Shown: positions 33,715 through 44,213 of the stretch, piece after piece
Layout of the letters: every line of letters starts with the position of its first letter
Numbering within the stretch: the first letter of the stretch is position 1
Origin: Raineyella antarctica
GTDB taxonomy: Bacteria; Actinomycetota; Actinomycetes; Propionibacteriales; Propionibacteriaceae
Reading direction: 5' to 3'
Length of the DNA stretch: 64,000 bases
NCBI RefSeq assembly: GCF_900092135.1
Contig: NZ_FMYF01000010.1
Location: 1-64,000 of the forward strand
Made by a program: the position numbers and the translations under genes
Notes under the pieces: generated by a model
What the model was told of the DNA's origin: nothing
What the model saw: the letters and a program-made list of their open reading frames with translations, nothing else
Databases searched by the model: none

Positions 33715-35010
33715 CTACCTGTGCTGCCCGGGACGGGGACGCTCCAACACGCGCGAGACCACCGGCCAGAGCGGACCACGCCGGGCGGAGACGGTGGTGG
33801 CCCAGGCCGCCCGTCCCCCCTCACGGTCGTGTTCGGCCAGCATCTCGGCCCACAGCGGCTCGATCAGGTGGTAGGTCACCCAACGCTCCAGGTCGTGGTA
33901 CCGATCGAATCCGCGCGGCGTCAGCGCGTGGATACCATCGCCGGACGGCTGCGCGAACAGGCCAGCCGGGGCACCGAGCGCCAGCGGGGCCCGCAAGACG
34001 TCAGCCAGGCGTCCGTACGAGGCCTGCAGGGCCGGGAGGTCGATGGCGCCGGCGTAGGCCTGCCAGAAGGCGTCGTACGCGAGCCCACCGGCCCCACCCA
34101 GCTGTAGCCGACGCGCGATCGGCAGCTCACCTCGGTCGACCGCCGCGATGTAGGTCTCGACCCCGAAGTGGTTGACCAGGAAGTTGCGGCCGAGGAAGGA
34201 CGAGGACCCCGCGCCGAAACCGAGGAAACGACGGCGGGTGATCGAGGTGTAGCTCGCCGACGAGCGCCGGTTGAACGTCCAGACAGACCGACGCTCGTAG
34301 CCGTACGACGCCGCGATGTCGGTCGCCGCGGCGAGGACCTCGTGCTCACGCCTGCGCTCGTGCCGGGCACGGCCGAACGGGGTGTACCCGAAACGCATCA
34401 GCGGATAGGTCGAGACCTGGTCGGCCCCGAGTTCGAGACAGGTCCGCAGGTCGCGCAGGAACGCCCCCGCATGGGCGTCGTCGTACTCGACGTCGACGAT
34501 CAGGTCGACGTCAACGAGATCGAAGCGCCCCACGGCGGCCTCCACTGCGGCTCGGGTCTCCGCGGCGTCATGCGGACGACGCAAGTGGCGCAGCACGTCG
34601 TCGGAGAAGGACTGGGCGCCGATGCTCACGGCGCTGAATCCCATGGCGCGCAGGGTGTCCAGTCGTTCCGGGGTGCCATGGGTCGGCAGCACCTCGATCG
34701 CCCGCTCGCCGGCAACCGGGAAGTCCGCAAGGAGCTCGGCGAGCGCCTCGGGGAAGAGGGTGGGAGTCCCGCCGCCCACGTACAACGACGTGAAACCTCC
34801 CGGTCCGGCGATCCCGGCATCCAGGTAGCGCCGGATCTCACCGAGCAGCGCGGCGAAGTATCGCCCGGGCTGCCCGGTGCGGGGGACGACCTTGTTGTAC
34901 GGGCAGAAGGGGCAGATCCGCGTGCAGAAGGGGACATGCACGTACGCACCGACGGGTGCGTCCAGCATGGCGACCACGTCCGCAGGTCCCAGCCCGGAAA
35001 CCTCGCCCAT
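33715..35010 (-). CDS. HemN-like radical SAM oxidoreductase
   Basis: A 431-aa radical SAM enzyme of the coproporphyrinogen III oxidase-like group (HemN/HemW/HutW). The [4Fe-4S] cluster motif CX3CX2C is CTRICPFC near residue 29. YVGGGTPTLFP is the GGGTP SAM-binding block, and later SIGAQSF(S)DDVLRHLRR, DVDLIVDVEYDD and YPLMRFGYTPFG follow HemN topology. It lacks the N-terminal extension and extra cysteine of true HemN, so it may be a haem chaperone (HemW type) or haem-degrading enzyme (HutW type). It stands apart from other haem genes. Confidence 0.75.
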   Translation of the reverse strand: MGEVSGLGPADVVAMLDAPVGAYVHVPFCTRICPFCPYNKVVPRTGQPGRYFAALLGEIRRYLDAGIAGPGGFTSLYVGGGTPTLFPEALAELLADFPVAGERAIEVLPTHGTPERLDTLRAMGFSAVSIGAQSFSDDVLRHLRRPHDAAETRAAVEAAVGRFDLVDVDLIVDVEYDDAHAGAFLRDLRTCLELGADQVSTYPLMRFGYTPFGRARHERRREHEVLAAATDIAASYGYERRSVWTFNRRSSASYTSITRRRFLGFGAGSSSFLGRNFLVNHFGVETYIAAVDRGELPIARRLQLGGAGGLAYDAFWQAYAGAIDLPALQASYGRLADVLRAPLALGAPAGLFAQPSGDGIHALTPRGFDRYHDLERWVTYHLIEPLWAEMLAEHDREGGRAAWATTVSARRGPLWPVVSRVLERPRPGQHR

Positions 35011-35112
35011 GGAGACATCGTCCCACGACCGCTCGTGATCGGGGTGTGCTCGCTCCCGAAGGACGACGGGGCAGTAGCACGCCTGGGGGCCGCCGCTGCT
35101 GGTGCGCCCGCG

Positions 35113-35865
35113 TCAGGCGAGGAGGTTGGTGAACGCGGTCCGTGCCGCGAACAGCGCACTGTCGAGGAAGGCGGTCGGGTCGGCGGACCGGGTGAAGAGC
35201 CAGGACATCTCCCCGACGACGACCAGGCTGAGCACCGGGGAAAGGACGTGCTTCTCGAAGAACCTGCCGGTCGTGAGGTCCGCAACATGGAAGCGGATCC
35301 TGGAAAGCGGCAACAGGTAGGGCACGCCTTCCCTGGTCAGGGTGTCGCCGAGCAGGTGTGCGACGTACCCGATTCCGAAGCTCCAGGTGACCAGCCCCAG
35401 CGGCACGTACAGGTCCGACGTGGTGATCGCCACGAGGACGACACCGACCGCCAGGGACACGAGGGTGTGCAGGACCATCGACGTCTTCGAGAAACGCAGC
35501 TGCAGCGCCGCGAACCCGACGGCGAACAGGAAGCCGCACCAGAGGCCGGCGACCAGGCCACCGACCCACATCAGCAGGCCCGTGATCGCGGTGAACACCA
35601 CCGCGCCGAGGATGGAATGGGTGCCCTGGCGGTGACCGCCGGAGATGTGCCCGACCAGCGAGGCCAACCCCTTCGAGATCGGCCCGAGGGACCGCGCGAT
35701 CGTCGCGCTCGGATGGTCGAAGTCGGGCATCATCGCACCGCCGGCCGCCGCCGCGGCGACCAGCGGGATGCTCCACGCGTTGCCGAGGACCCCGAGCCCG
35801 GTCAGGGCAGGGACGGCTGCGAGCGCCAGGGCTACCCCCGACGTCGCATGGGTTCGCCCTAGCAC
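35113..35865 (-). CDS. YdjM-like inner-membrane metal-dependent hydrolase (DUF457)
   Basis: A 250-aa membrane protein of the YdjM/DUF457 family, with about six hydrophobic segments. Metal-ligand-like residues appear in GRTHATSG (H5), MMPDFDHPSATI (D..D.H) and SGGHRQGTHSILG (H..H), with HLLGDTLTREGVPYL as the C-terminal H..D. Its GTG start at 35865 overlaps the stop of the 24-codon leader ORF. A GGAG sequence 9 bases upstream fits a ribosome site. In E. coli YdjM is SOS-induced; no LexA box was recognised here. Confidence 0.72.
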   Translation of the reverse strand: MLGRTHATSGVALALAAVPALTGLGVLGNAWSIPLVAAAAAGGAMMPDFDHPSATIARSLGPISKGLASLVGHISGGHRQGTHSILGAVVFTAITGLLMWVGGLVAGLWCGFLFAVGFAALQLRFSKTSMVLHTLVSLAVGVVLVAITTSDLYVPLGLVTWSFGIGYVAHLLGDTLTREGVPYLLPLSRIRFHVADLTTGRFFEKHVLSPVLSLVVVGEMSWLFTRSADPTAFLDSALFAARTAFTNLLA

Positions 35866-35933
35866 GAAGGCTCCGGTGCTGTTGTCCCAGGTGCTGTCTC
35901 GGACTCCACGGCACCGAATCCCTCGTCGATCAC
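35859..35933 (-). CDS. 24-aa leader ORF resembling the DEAD-box helicase N-terminus
   Basis: A GTG-started 24-codon ORF (first residues VIDEGFGAVESETAPG) that ends in TAG inside the start of the YdjM-like gene. Its first 13 residues match the N-terminus of the helicase at 63319 (MSDEGFGAVEPET) at 10-11 positions, and the first 38 bases match at about 33. The upstream bases GGTTAAGG also resemble GGTCTAAGG before the helicase. It could serve for translational coupling, or be a duplicated 5' end of the helicase gene. Confidence 0.45.
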   Translation of the reverse strand: MIDEGFGAVESETAPGTTAPEPSC

Positions 35934-35992
35934 GCCTGACCTTAACCCCTGCGGCTGCGCCACGATCCCCCGGGATGGACCGGACCGGTCGA

Positions 35993-37486
35993 TCAGGCCT
36001 GTGGCGGACCCGAGTGCGAGTCGAGGAACCGATAGACCTCCACGTCGTCGACGCCCGGGAAGGTGCCCGGTGGTAGCGCGGCCAGCAGGTGCGCGTGCGT
36101 CCGCGCGCTCGGCCAGGACATGGACGACCAGCGCTCGGTGAGCGCCGCCGGTGGTAGGCGGCAGCAGTTCGGATCGGGGCACGTGGAGACCGAGTGCTCC
36201 TTCGTGTCCCGCCCCCGGAACCACTTGGAGTCCCGGTAGGGCACCCCGATGCTGGTGGAGAACGACCCACTCACCCCGGTCCGGTCGACTCGAGCCGTGC
36301 ACCAGTAGGTGCCGCTCGGGGTGTCGGTGAACTGGTCGAACGAGTTGAACTTGTCCGCCACGTCGAACACCTGCCGCGAGGTCCAGTTACGACACACCGG
36401 CTGCCCCTCGATCGCGCCCAGGCTGTCCTGGGGGAAGCTGATCCCGTCGTTCTCGTACGCCTTGTAGATGATGCCGGACTCGTGCACCCGCTGGAAGTGC
36501 ACCGGGATGCCGAGGCGCTTGGTCGCGAAGTTCGTGAACCGGTGGCAGGCGGCCTCGTAGCTGACCGCGAAGGTGTCCCTCAGGTCCTCCGGCGCCAGCT
36601 CCCGCCGGGACTTGGCCTCTTCCAGGAACTTGACTGCGGGCTCCTCCGGCATGAGGAGCGCCGCGGCGAAGTAGTTGGTCTCGACCCGCTGGCGCAGGAA
36701 GTCACCGTAGTTCGTCGGTGGCGTGTGGCCGAGGATATAGTGGCCGAGGGCCTGCAGCAGGACCGACTTCGGGTCCTGGTCACCCAGGCCCGCCGTGGGC
36801 AGGTAGATCCGCATGTTCTTCAGGTCGGTGACCGAGCGGGTCGAGTGCGGCAGGTCGCTCGCGTACTGCAGGGAGAAGCCGAGGTGCGCAGTGATCTCGC
36901 CGATGACGTGTTGTGACAGCGGCCCCGAGACGTAGCCGACGCGCTTCAGCAGCTTGGCCGCCTCCGCCTCCAGCTCACCGAAGTAGTTGTCCCGGGCGCG
37001 CATCTCGTCGCGCAGCAGGGCGTTGGCGCGCCTGGCCTCCTCGGGTGTCGCGACCCGCTCCGCCGCGTCGTGGGCGATCTCGCGGTGCAGCCCGACGAGC
37101 GCCTCCAGCACGTCCATCGGCATCCGCGGGGAGATCCGCACGCTCGGCAGGCCCTTGGCCCGGGCGAGGGTGGAGTTCATGTGGCGGTCGAGCTCGATCT
37201 CGAGCTGGGCACGGCGGCTCGGCACCGGCGCGGTCAGGTCGTCGAGCGTCGCCTCGTACAACCGGGCGAGCACCTGCAGGGTGGACACCTTCGCCTCGCG
37301 CTTGCCGTTCTCGAGCAGCGACAGCTGCGATGCTGCGATGCCGGCCTGCTCGGCGACCTGCGCCAGGGTCAGGTTGCGCTCCTTGCGCAGGTGGCGCAAC
37401 CGGCGTCCGAGTGAAAACGGGTCGAAAGGCTCTGCTGCGGCGTCGGGACCGGTGGGCCGATCATCGTTGACTAGCACGATATTCAC
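35993..37486 (-). CDS. ramB: RamB-type XRE/short-chain acyl-responsive regulator of the glyoxylate shunt
   Basis: A 497-aa regulator with an N-terminal XRE HTH ([20 protein letters not shown]...[20 protein letters not shown], about residues 28-70) and the long IrrE/ImmA-like ligand domain. Its HExxH site is degenerate (GHYILGH). This layout is that of Corynebacterium RamB/ScfR, which represses aceA/aceB in the absence of acetate, and it lies divergently next to isocitrate lyase exactly as in that system. It starts with GTG at 37486. A cysteine cluster (CPDPNCC) near the C-terminus is probably structural. Confidence 0.82.
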   Translation of the reverse strand: MNIVLVNDDRPTGPDAAAEPFDPFSLGRRLRHLRKERNLTLAQVAEQAGIAASQLSLLENGKREAKVSTLQVLARLYEATLDDLTAPVPSRRAQLEIELDRHMNSTLARAKGLPSVRISPRMPMDVLEALVGLHREIAHDAAERVATPEEARRANALLRDEMRARDNYFGELEAEAAKLLKRVGYVSGPLSQHVIGEITAHLGFSLQYASDLPHSTRSVTDLKNMRIYLPTAGLGDQDPKSVLLQALGHYILGHTPPTNYGDFLRQRVETNYFAAALLMPEEPAVKFLEEAKSRRELAPEDLRDTFAVSYEAACHRFTNFATKRLGIPVHFQRVHESGIIYKAYENDGISFPQDSLGAIEGQPVCRNWTSRQVFDVADKFNSFDQFTDTPSGTYWCTARVDRTGVSGSFSTSIGVPYRDSKWFRGRDTKEHSVSTCPDPNCCRLPPAALTERWSSMSWPSARTHAHLLAALPPGTFPGVDDVEVYRFLDSHSGPPQA

Positions 37487-37607
37487 AATACCTGAAGATA
37501 TGCATTTCTTTCCAAAGAATTTTCTCCAAAATGACTGGCGCGTACCGGAGAGTTGGTCCTACGAGGCGCACAGCAAGGAAGCTGGCCCCAGAGCCGAAGG
37601 AACGGTC
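37487..37607. promoter_or_regulatory. ramB-aceA divergent control region
   Basis: A 121-bp A/T-rich spacer between divergent genes. It contains TTCTTT-CC-AAAGAA (37506-37519), with perfect 6-bp arms, in the core. A second partial copy, TTCTCCAAAATG, follows within 20 bp. This resembles RamB sites in content (A/C ACTTTGCAAA) but is not identical. A -10-like hexamer CATATC lies on the minus strand near the ramB start, and a GAAGGA ribosome site precedes aceA. Confidence 0.5.
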
Positions 37608-38879
<1,272 letters not shown>

Positions 38880-38911
38880 TCCGACGACGTAACCCAGGCG
38901 AGGAGACCACC

Positions 38912-41140
38912 ATGACGACATCGACAGCACTTCCGGCCATGTTCCGGATCGAGACCCACGAGCCGATCGGCAACCTGCTGGTCGACAGCCGCCTGGTGGA
39001 GTTCCTCGACCTGGAGGCACTCCCCCGCACCACTGTCGACCGGGAGCGGTTCTGGGACGGCTTCGTCCGGCTCTTCAACGAGTTCACCGGCCCCAACCGC
39101 GCCCTCCTGCAGGAGCGCGAGCGCCTGCAGGAGGCCATCGACGAGTACCACCGGGAGCACCCGGGCGTCCCCGAGCCGACGGCGTACCAGCAGTTCCTCC
39201 GCGACATCGGCTACCTGCGCCATGAGCCGATGGGGGTCCGGGCGCGGACCCGGAACGTGGACACCGAGATCGCCCAGATGGCCGGGCCGCAGCTGGTGGT
39301 GCCGATCACGAACCGCCGGTTCGCGATCAACGCCGCCAACGCCCGGTGGGGCTCGCTCTACGACGCGCTGTACGGGACGGACGCGATCAGCGAGGCGGAC
39401 GGGGCCGAGCGTGGCCGTGGGTACAACCTGGTCCGGGGCGAGCGGGTCGTCGCCTGGGCACGCGAGTTCCTCGACCGGGCCGTGCCGCTCACCTCGGGCT
39501 CGCACGCCGACGTGGTGGAGTACCGCGCCGGCCGGCTGTTCCTGGCCAAGCTGGAGTCCGGCCGCGTCGTCGGCCTGGCCCAGGAGGACGCGTACGTCGG
39601 CTTCACCGGCACCGCCGAGGCCCCGACCGGGATCCTGCTGCGCAACCACGGGCTGCACATCGAGATCCGGATCAACCCCGACAGCTCGGTCGGTCGCGCC
39701 GACAAGGCATCGGTGAGCGACGTCGTCCTGGAGTCCGCGGTCACCGCGATCATGGACTTCGAGGACTCCGTGGCCGCGGTCGACGGACCCGACAAGGTCA
39801 TCGGCTACCGCAACTGGCTGTCCCTCAACGACGGTAGCGCCGCCGAGGAGATGGAGAAGGGGGGACGGACGTTCACCCGTACGCTCGCCACGGACCGCAA
39901 GTTCACCACCCCGGACGGTTCCACGCTCCGGCTGCCTGGACGCTCGCTGATGCTGTGCCGCAACGTCGGCCACCTGATGGACACACCGGCGGTGCTCGAC
40001 GAGAACGGCGACGAGCTGCCCGAGGGCATCCTGGACGCCCTGGTCACCGCCCTGTGCGCGCTGCCGGGCCTGGCCTGGGCCAATGAGCGGGCCAACTCGC
40101 GCACCGAGTCGATCTACATCGTCAAGCCCAAGCAGCACGGCCCCGAGGAGGTCGCGTTCACCTCGGAGCTCTTCGCCGCCGTCGAGGACGTCCTGGGCCT
40201 GAAGCGGCACACCATCAAGATGGGCATCATGGACGAGGAGCGCCGCACCACGGTGAACCTGATGGCCTGCATCGAACAAGCCGTCGACCGGATCATCTTC
40301 ATCAACACCGGCTTCCTGGACCGCACCGGGGACGAGATCCACACGTCGATGGCCGCGGGCCCGATGATCCGCAAGGCGGAGATGAAGTCCGCCACCTGGA
40401 TGAAGAACTACGAGGACTGGAACGTCGACATCGGGATGGCCTGCGGGCTGCCCGGTCGGGCACAGATCGGCAAGGGCATGTGGGCCATGACCGAGCTGAT
40501 GGCGGACATGCTCGAGACGAAGGTCGCCCACCCCACGGCCGGGGCGAGCACCTCCTGGGTGCCCTCACCGACCGGCGCCACCCTGCATGCCACCCACTAC
40601 CACGAGGTGGACGTGCGGGAGCGCCAGGCACAGATCATGTGGCAGGGACGCCGGGCCCACCTGGCCGGCCTGCTCGAGATCCCGCTGGCCACCGACCCGG
40701 ACTGGACCGAGGAGGAACGGCGCAACGAGGTCGAGAACTCCTGCCAGTCCATCCTGGGCTACGTGGTCCGCTGGGTCGAACAGGGCGTGGGGTGCTCCAA
40801 GGTGCCGGACATCAACGACATCGCCCTGATGGAGGACCGCGCCACCTGCCGGATCAGCTCCCAGATGCTGGCCAACTGGATCCACCACGACGTGGTGTCG
40901 GCCGGGTTCGTCGTCGAGGCGCTGAAGCGGATGGCCGGGGTCGTCGACCAGCAGAACGCCGGCGATCCGGACTACCTGCCGATGACACCCACCACGCCCG
41001 AAGGATCGTACGAGGACTCGATCGCCTGGTGCGCCGCCCGTGACCTGGTGCTCCAGGGCACCACGTCACCGTCGGGCTACACCGAACCGATCCTCCACGC
41101 GCGACGTCGGGAGTTCAAGGACCGCCACGGCATCAGCTGA
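38912..41140 (+). CDS. glcB: Malate synthase G
   Basis: A 742-aa monomeric malate synthase G, which condenses glyoxylate with acetyl-CoA. It has the family's early [20 protein letters not shown] and GLHIEIRIN blocks. The catalytic TIM barrel carries [18 protein letters not shown] and LNLMACIEQ-type strands, plus [12 protein letters not shown] and [14 protein letters not shown] near the end. A GAGGAGA ribosome site precedes the ATG. Together with aceA it completes the glyoxylate bypass in one RamB-linked operon. Note the G form rather than the AceB form of Corynebacterium. Confidence 0.94.
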   Translation: MTTSTALPAMFRIETHEPIGNLLVDSRLVEFLDLEALPRTTVDRERFWDGFVRLFNEFTGPNRALLQERERLQEAIDEYHREHPGVPEPTAYQQFLRDIGYLRHEPMGVRARTRNVDTEIAQMAGPQLVVPITNRRFAINAANARWGSLYDALYGTDAISEADGAERGRGYNLVRGERVVAWAREFLDRAVPLTSGSHADVVEYRAGRLFLAKLESGRVVGLAQEDAYVGFTGTAEAPTGILLRNHGLHIEIRINPDSSVGRADKASVSDVVLESAVTAIMDFEDSVAAVDGPDKVIGYRNWLSLNDGSAAEEMEKGGRTFTRTLATDRKFTTPDGSTLRLPGRSLMLCRNVGHLMDTPAVLDENGDELPEGILDALVTALCALPGLAWANERANSRTESIYIVKPKQHGPEEVAFTSELFAAVEDVLGLKRHTIKMGIMDEERRTTVNLMACIEQAVDRIIFINTGFLDRTGDEIHTSMAAGPMIRKAEMKSATWMKNYEDWNVDIGMACGLPGRAQIGKGMWAMTELMADMLETKVAHPTAGASTSWVPSPTGATLHATHYHEVDVRERQAQIMWQGRRAHLAGLLEIPLATDPDWTEEERRNEVENSCQSILGYVVRWVEQGVGCSKVPDINDIALMEDRATCRISSQMLANWIHHDVVSAGFVVEALKRMAGVVDQQNAGDPDYLPMTPTTPEGSYEDSIAWCAARDLVLQGTTSPSGYTEPILHARRREFKDRHGIS

Positions 41141-41162
41141 CCCCACCGTGGTGCACCACGCG

Positions 41163-41195
41163 TGAGCCCCACCGGCCCCCGGCCGGTGGGGCTCA
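41163..41195. terminator. 15-bp perfect hairpin after glcB
   Basis: TGAGCCCCACCGGCC / GGCCGGTGGGGCTCA with a CCC loop, 22 bp after the glcB stop. It is a strong stem without a T-run, symmetrical enough to act for either strand. It marks the end of the glyoxylate operon. Confidence 0.65.
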
Positions 41196-41318
41196 TGTCC
41201 GTCCGGAAGGACGCCCCGGCTGATCCCCCGGACCGTCCGGGCAGTACCTTCGAGGCAGCAGTTCGAGGCAGGTGTGGGATGACGGCGAGGTCATCGCACC
41301 CGGGCCCGGTCAGGGGGA

Positions 41319-42335
41319 ATGAGCATGCCACTGTCGCGCCGTGAGGTGCTCGGTGCCGGGGCCGGCATGGCAGCCGCCCTGGCTGTCTCCAGCACCACCG
41401 ACACCATGGCAGCGGTGCCCGTCCGCCGGGTCCGGGCCCCCGATCAGGCACCCGGACTGCCGCCGCTGCGGCATCCGGACTCCCTGCCGGCGCTGATGCG
41501 CAGGACGTTCGCCAGCACGGCCCCCGACCGGCGCAAGCAACTGGCGGCCACCGACCGGTGGCGCAAGTACCTGGTGATGTACCCGAGCGCCGACCTGCAC
41601 ATCTCCGGAGTGCTCTACGTGCCCCGCGGCACCGGCCCGTTCCCCGCGGTCGTGCTCGCCCACGGCTACTCGGTGCCGGCCCAGTACGTCAGCGGCCTGG
41701 GCATGGAGCGCGAACAGCGCTACCTGGCCGACCGGGGCTTCGTCGTGCTGCAGACCGACTACCGCGGCCACGGCGCCTCCTCCAGCACCGACGAGCTGCA
41801 GCTGGAACTGCGCCTTGGCTTCGCCGAGGACACCCTGAACGCGGCCCAGGCGCTCAAGCAGATGCCCGAGGTGGACCCCGGCAAGGTGGCGCTGTTCGGG
41901 CTGTCGCTGGGGGGAGGAGTGGCAACCAACGCGCTGGTGGCCGGGCCAGGTATCGTCCGGGCGGGGGTGACCTGGGCGGCGGTGAGCTCGAGCTTCGTCG
42001 ACAACTACCGCAGCCTGCTCGCCCGCCGGCTCCCCGGCCGGGTCGAGGCGATCCGCCGGCGCTACGGTCCGCCCACCGAGGCCAGCACCTTCTATCCCGA
42101 CCTGTCCTCGCGCACCTTCTTCGACCGGATCAGCGAACCGGTACTGCTCGACCACGGCACCGCCGACCCGATCTGCCCGGTCGGTTGGTCCCGGGCCACC
42201 GCCGCGCACATGGAGCAGGCCGGCGTGGACGTACGCCTGCGGCTGCGCCGCGGCGAGCCGCACATCTACTCGCGGCGCTGGCAGGCCGCGATGGACGACA
42301 CGTACGCGTTCCTGCGCGAACGCCTCGAGTCGTAG
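41319..42335 (+). CDS. Exported alpha/beta hydrolase (S9-like, Tat-type signal)
   Basis: A 338-aa protein with a twin-arginine-like N-terminus (SRREVLGAGAGMAAALAVS) and a DLHISGVLYVPRGTGPFPAVVLAHGYSVP start of the hydrolase fold. The nucleophile elbow is LFGLSLGGGVA, the acid lies in DHGTADPICPVG and the catalytic His in RRGEPHIYSRRW. The pattern is that of dipeptidyl-aminopeptidase/acyl-peptide hydrolase-like esterases. It is probably exported folded. It starts at ATG 41319 after AGGGGGAATG. Substrate unknown. Confidence 0.78.
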   Translation: MSMPLSRREVLGAGAGMAAALAVSSTTDTMAAVPVRRVRAPDQAPGLPPLRHPDSLPALMRRTFASTAPDRRKQLAATDRWRKYLVMYPSADLHISGVLYVPRGTGPFPAVVLAHGYSVPAQYVSGLGMEREQRYLADRGFVVLQTDYRGHGASSSTDELQLELRLGFAEDTLNAAQALKQMPEVDPGKVALFGLSLGGGVATNALVAGPGIVRAGVTWAAVSSSFVDNYRSLLARRLPGRVEAIRRRYGPPTEASTFYPDLSSRTFFDRISEPVLLDHGTADPICPVGWSRATAAHMEQAGVDVRLRLRRGEPHIYSRRWQAAMDDTYAFLRERLES

Positions 42336-42544
42336 GGGCGGGAATCAGGAGCTCTCGTGCTGCTCGAGCCCGGCCGCGTCGGGCAGCTCGCGGCTCGCCC
42401 GCCGGAGCCGCTCGGAACCGGTCCGGCCTGCTCGTCCAGCAGTTCGCCGAGGGCCGCCACGAGGCGTTCAGCCTCTGCTGGGTCGCCTCGAGTGGCACGC
42501 GATCCTGGGGATCGGCTCGGTCTGCGATGCCCTAGGTTGGCCGG
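42336..42544. other. 209-bp gap with a possible decayed coding stretch
   Basis: On the minus strand, two adjacent frames read protein-like with one shift between them (AEAERLVAALGELLDEQAG in one, RASRELPDAAGLEQHESS before a stop at 42345 in the next). This may be a remnant of a small gene. No start, ribosome site or promoter was identified. Confidence 0.25.
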
Positions 42545-43885
42545 GTGAGTTACGACGTCGACGCCGTCCGCCAGCACTTCCCGGCCCTGCGCAGCGGGAC
42601 CGCGCACTTCGATGGGCCCGGGGGCTCCCAGACCCCGGCCGTGGTGGCCGAGGCGGTGGCCCGTACGTTGACCTCCTCGATCGCCAACCGCGGCACCGTC
42701 ACTGCCGCCGAGCGGCTCGCCGAGCAGACGGTGGTGGCAGCCCGGGCGGCGATGGGCGACCTGCTCGGGACCGACCCCGACACCGTCATCTTCGGGCGCA
42801 GCATGACCGCCAACACCATGGAGCTGGCCCGGACGCTGGCGCGCTGCCACGGCTGGGGCCCGGCTGACGAGGTCGTGGTCAGCTCCCTGGACCACGACGC
42901 GAACATCCGGCCGTGGGTCCTTGCCGCCGAGGCCGTCGGCGCTACCGTGCGCTGGGCGCACGTCGACCCCGACACCGCCGAATTGCCGCTCGACGCCGTG
43001 ACCGAGGTGCTCTCGGAGCGGACCCGGCTGGTCGCCGTGACCGCTGCCAGCAACCTGGTCGGGACCAGGCCCGACCTGCACGGGATCATCGCTGCCGCCC
43101 ATGCGGCGGGGGCACTGGTCCACGTCGATGCGGTCCACCTCGCCGCGCATGCCTCCGTCGACCGCGAGCAGCTCGGGGCGGACCTGGTCTCGTGCTCCCC
43201 GTACAAGTTCTTCGGGCCCCACCTGGGCGTCACCGCCGGTCGGGCCGAGCTGCTCGAGCAGCTGCGGCCCGACAAGCTGCTGCCCTCGACCGACCGGGTG
43301 CCCGAGCGCTTCGAGCTCGGCACGCTGCCGTACGAACTGCTCGCCGGCACGACCGCGGCCGTGGATTTCCTCGCCGGTCTCGCCGGTGTCGCCGGAATGG
43401 CCGAGCCGGCCGACGCTGCCGGGAACAGGGCTACGGGGCCACTCCCCCGCCGCCGGCGACTCCTCGCCTCGTACGCGGCGATCGAGGAGCACGAGGACCG
43501 GCTGCGCGCGCAGGCCGAGGCCGGTCTGCGCGGGATCGATGGGATCACCGTCCACTCCCGCGCCGTCCGTCGTACGCCGACACTGCTGTTCACCCTGGAC
43601 GGCGTCGACCCCCAGGTGGTCTACCGACTGCTCGCAACCCGCGGCATCAATGCGCCGGCCTCGCACTTCTACGCCTGGGAATGCTCCCACCGGCTGGGGC
43701 TGGGCGCCGCTGGAGGCGTTCGGGTGGGGATGGCGCCGTACACGACCGCCGAGGAGGTCGACCGGCTGCTCGAGGGCGTCGCCGAGGTCGCCGCAGCGCG
43801 CTGGGTGGCCCGAGACGGTGGCCGCAGGACCGCTGGACGGACCGCGCCTCGGCACGCACTTGATTTTGTTTTACGCAAGACATAA
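42545..43885 (+). CDS. Cysteine-desulfurase-like class V aminotransferase
   Basis: A 446-aa PLP enzyme of the class V fold. VDAVRQHFPALRSGTAHFDG and GGSQTP near the start match the cysteine-desulfurase-like subgroup TIGR01976. It has DHDANIRPW, HVDAVHLAAH (cofactor Asp and His) and the PLP lysine in SCSPYKFFGPHLG. It starts with GTG at 42545. The last ~25 residues are basic and unlike the family, and A/T-rich DNA begins at its stop. Substrate unproven; sulfur chemistry would fit the nearby SQR gene but is only suggested by context. Confidence 0.78.
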   Translation: MSYDVDAVRQHFPALRSGTAHFDGPGGSQTPAVVAEAVARTLTSSIANRGTVTAAERLAEQTVVAARAAMGDLLGTDPDTVIFGRSMTANTMELARTLARCHGWGPADEVVVSSLDHDANIRPWVLAAEAVGATVRWAHVDPDTAELPLDAVTEVLSERTRLVAVTAASNLVGTRPDLHGIIAAAHAAGALVHVDAVHLAAHASVDREQLGADLVSCSPYKFFGPHLGVTAGRAELLEQLRPDKLLPSTDRVPERFELGTLPYELLAGTTAAVDFLAGLAGVAGMAEPADAAGNRATGPLPRRRRLLASYAAIEEHEDRLRAQAEAGLRGIDGITVHSRAVRRTPTLLFTLDGVDPQVVYRLLATRGINAPASHFYAWECSHRLGLGAAGGVRVGMAPYTTAEEVDRLLEGVAEVAAARWVARDGGRRTAGRTAPRHALDFVLRKT

Positions 43886-43890
43886 AGTTG
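43860..43890 (+). promoter_or_regulatory. Candidate promoter for the 36-aa ORF
   Basis: The A/T-rich patch TTGATTTTG...CATAAAG overlaps the end of the preceding gene. TTGATT at 43860-43865 and CATAAA at 43881-43886 are 15 bp apart, slightly short for a sigma-70-type pair. Low certainty. Confidence 0.25.
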
Positions 43891-43935
43891 GGGTTGTCAG
43901 GGGGACCGGCCCCGGACAGGACGAAGGAGAAACAC

Positions 43936-44046
43936 ATGATGGAGCGCAACGAGAACAACAGGACCATCGCCCAGATCTGGCTCGAGGGTTTCCGCCAGAC
44001 CGCCGCCCAGCAGGCGCAGGCCGAGGAATGCGGCCTGCGCTTCTGA
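43936..44046 (+). CDS. 36-aa conserved-looking small protein in its own transcription unit
   Basis: Unrecognised. It begins MMERNENNRTIAQIWLEGFR and ends in AEECGLRF. GAAGGAG lies 8 bases upstream of the first ATG, and a hairpin-plus-T-run terminator begins 26 bp after the stop. It is mostly helical and charged, with a single cysteine four residues from the C-terminus followed by an aromatic end. The context is between a desulfurase-like gene and the sulfide:quinone oxidoreductase, which makes a sulfur or redox role thinkable; it could equally be a peptide precursor or signalling peptide. Confidence 0.6.
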   Translation: MMERNENNRTIAQIWLEGFRQTAAQQAQAEECGLRF

Positions 44047-44071
44047 GCCAGGCACCCACGGACACCGTCGT

Positions 44072-44130
44072 CCGGGGACCACACCAACTGCGGGCTGGAG
44101 ACCATAGGTCCCCGGCCCTTCTTGTTTTCC
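44072..44130 (+). terminator. Rho-independent terminator after the 36-aa ORF
   Basis: Stem CCGGGGACC (44072-44080) pairs with GGTCCCCGG (44107-44115) across a 26-nt loop, then comes a T-rich CCCTTCTTGTTTTCC tail. This is the clearest terminator in the window. The long loop with further pairing (ACCAACTGCGGGCTGGAGA) might fold separately. Confidence 0.65.
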
Positions 44131-44170
44131 TCCCGTTGTTCCCCGTCCCGGCCCGAGGCGCCGCCCGCAT

Positions 44171-44213
44171 GGTCAGTGGTGGCCGGTGGTCACCGGTGGT
44201 CAGTGGTGGCCGG
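44171..44213. repeat. 16-bp direct repeat GGTCAGTGGTGGCCGG, two copies
   Basis: Identical copies at 44171-44186 and 44198-44213, 27 bp apart, with a third partial copy GGTGGTCACCGG between. They lie at the end of the small gene 44200-44400 and within its terminator area. Probably a short tandem duplication. Confidence 0.6.

Noticed and set aside
33715-35862. Plus-strand ORF 34168-35862 (564 aa)
   Set aside because: It lies antisense to the HemN-like and YdjM-like genes; low-complexity Gly/Arg/Glu composition, no motifs.
35113-35865. LexA/SOS box before the YdjM-like gene
   Set aside because: I found no GAAC-N4-GTTC or CTGT-N8-ACAG type sequence in the upstream ~100 bp.
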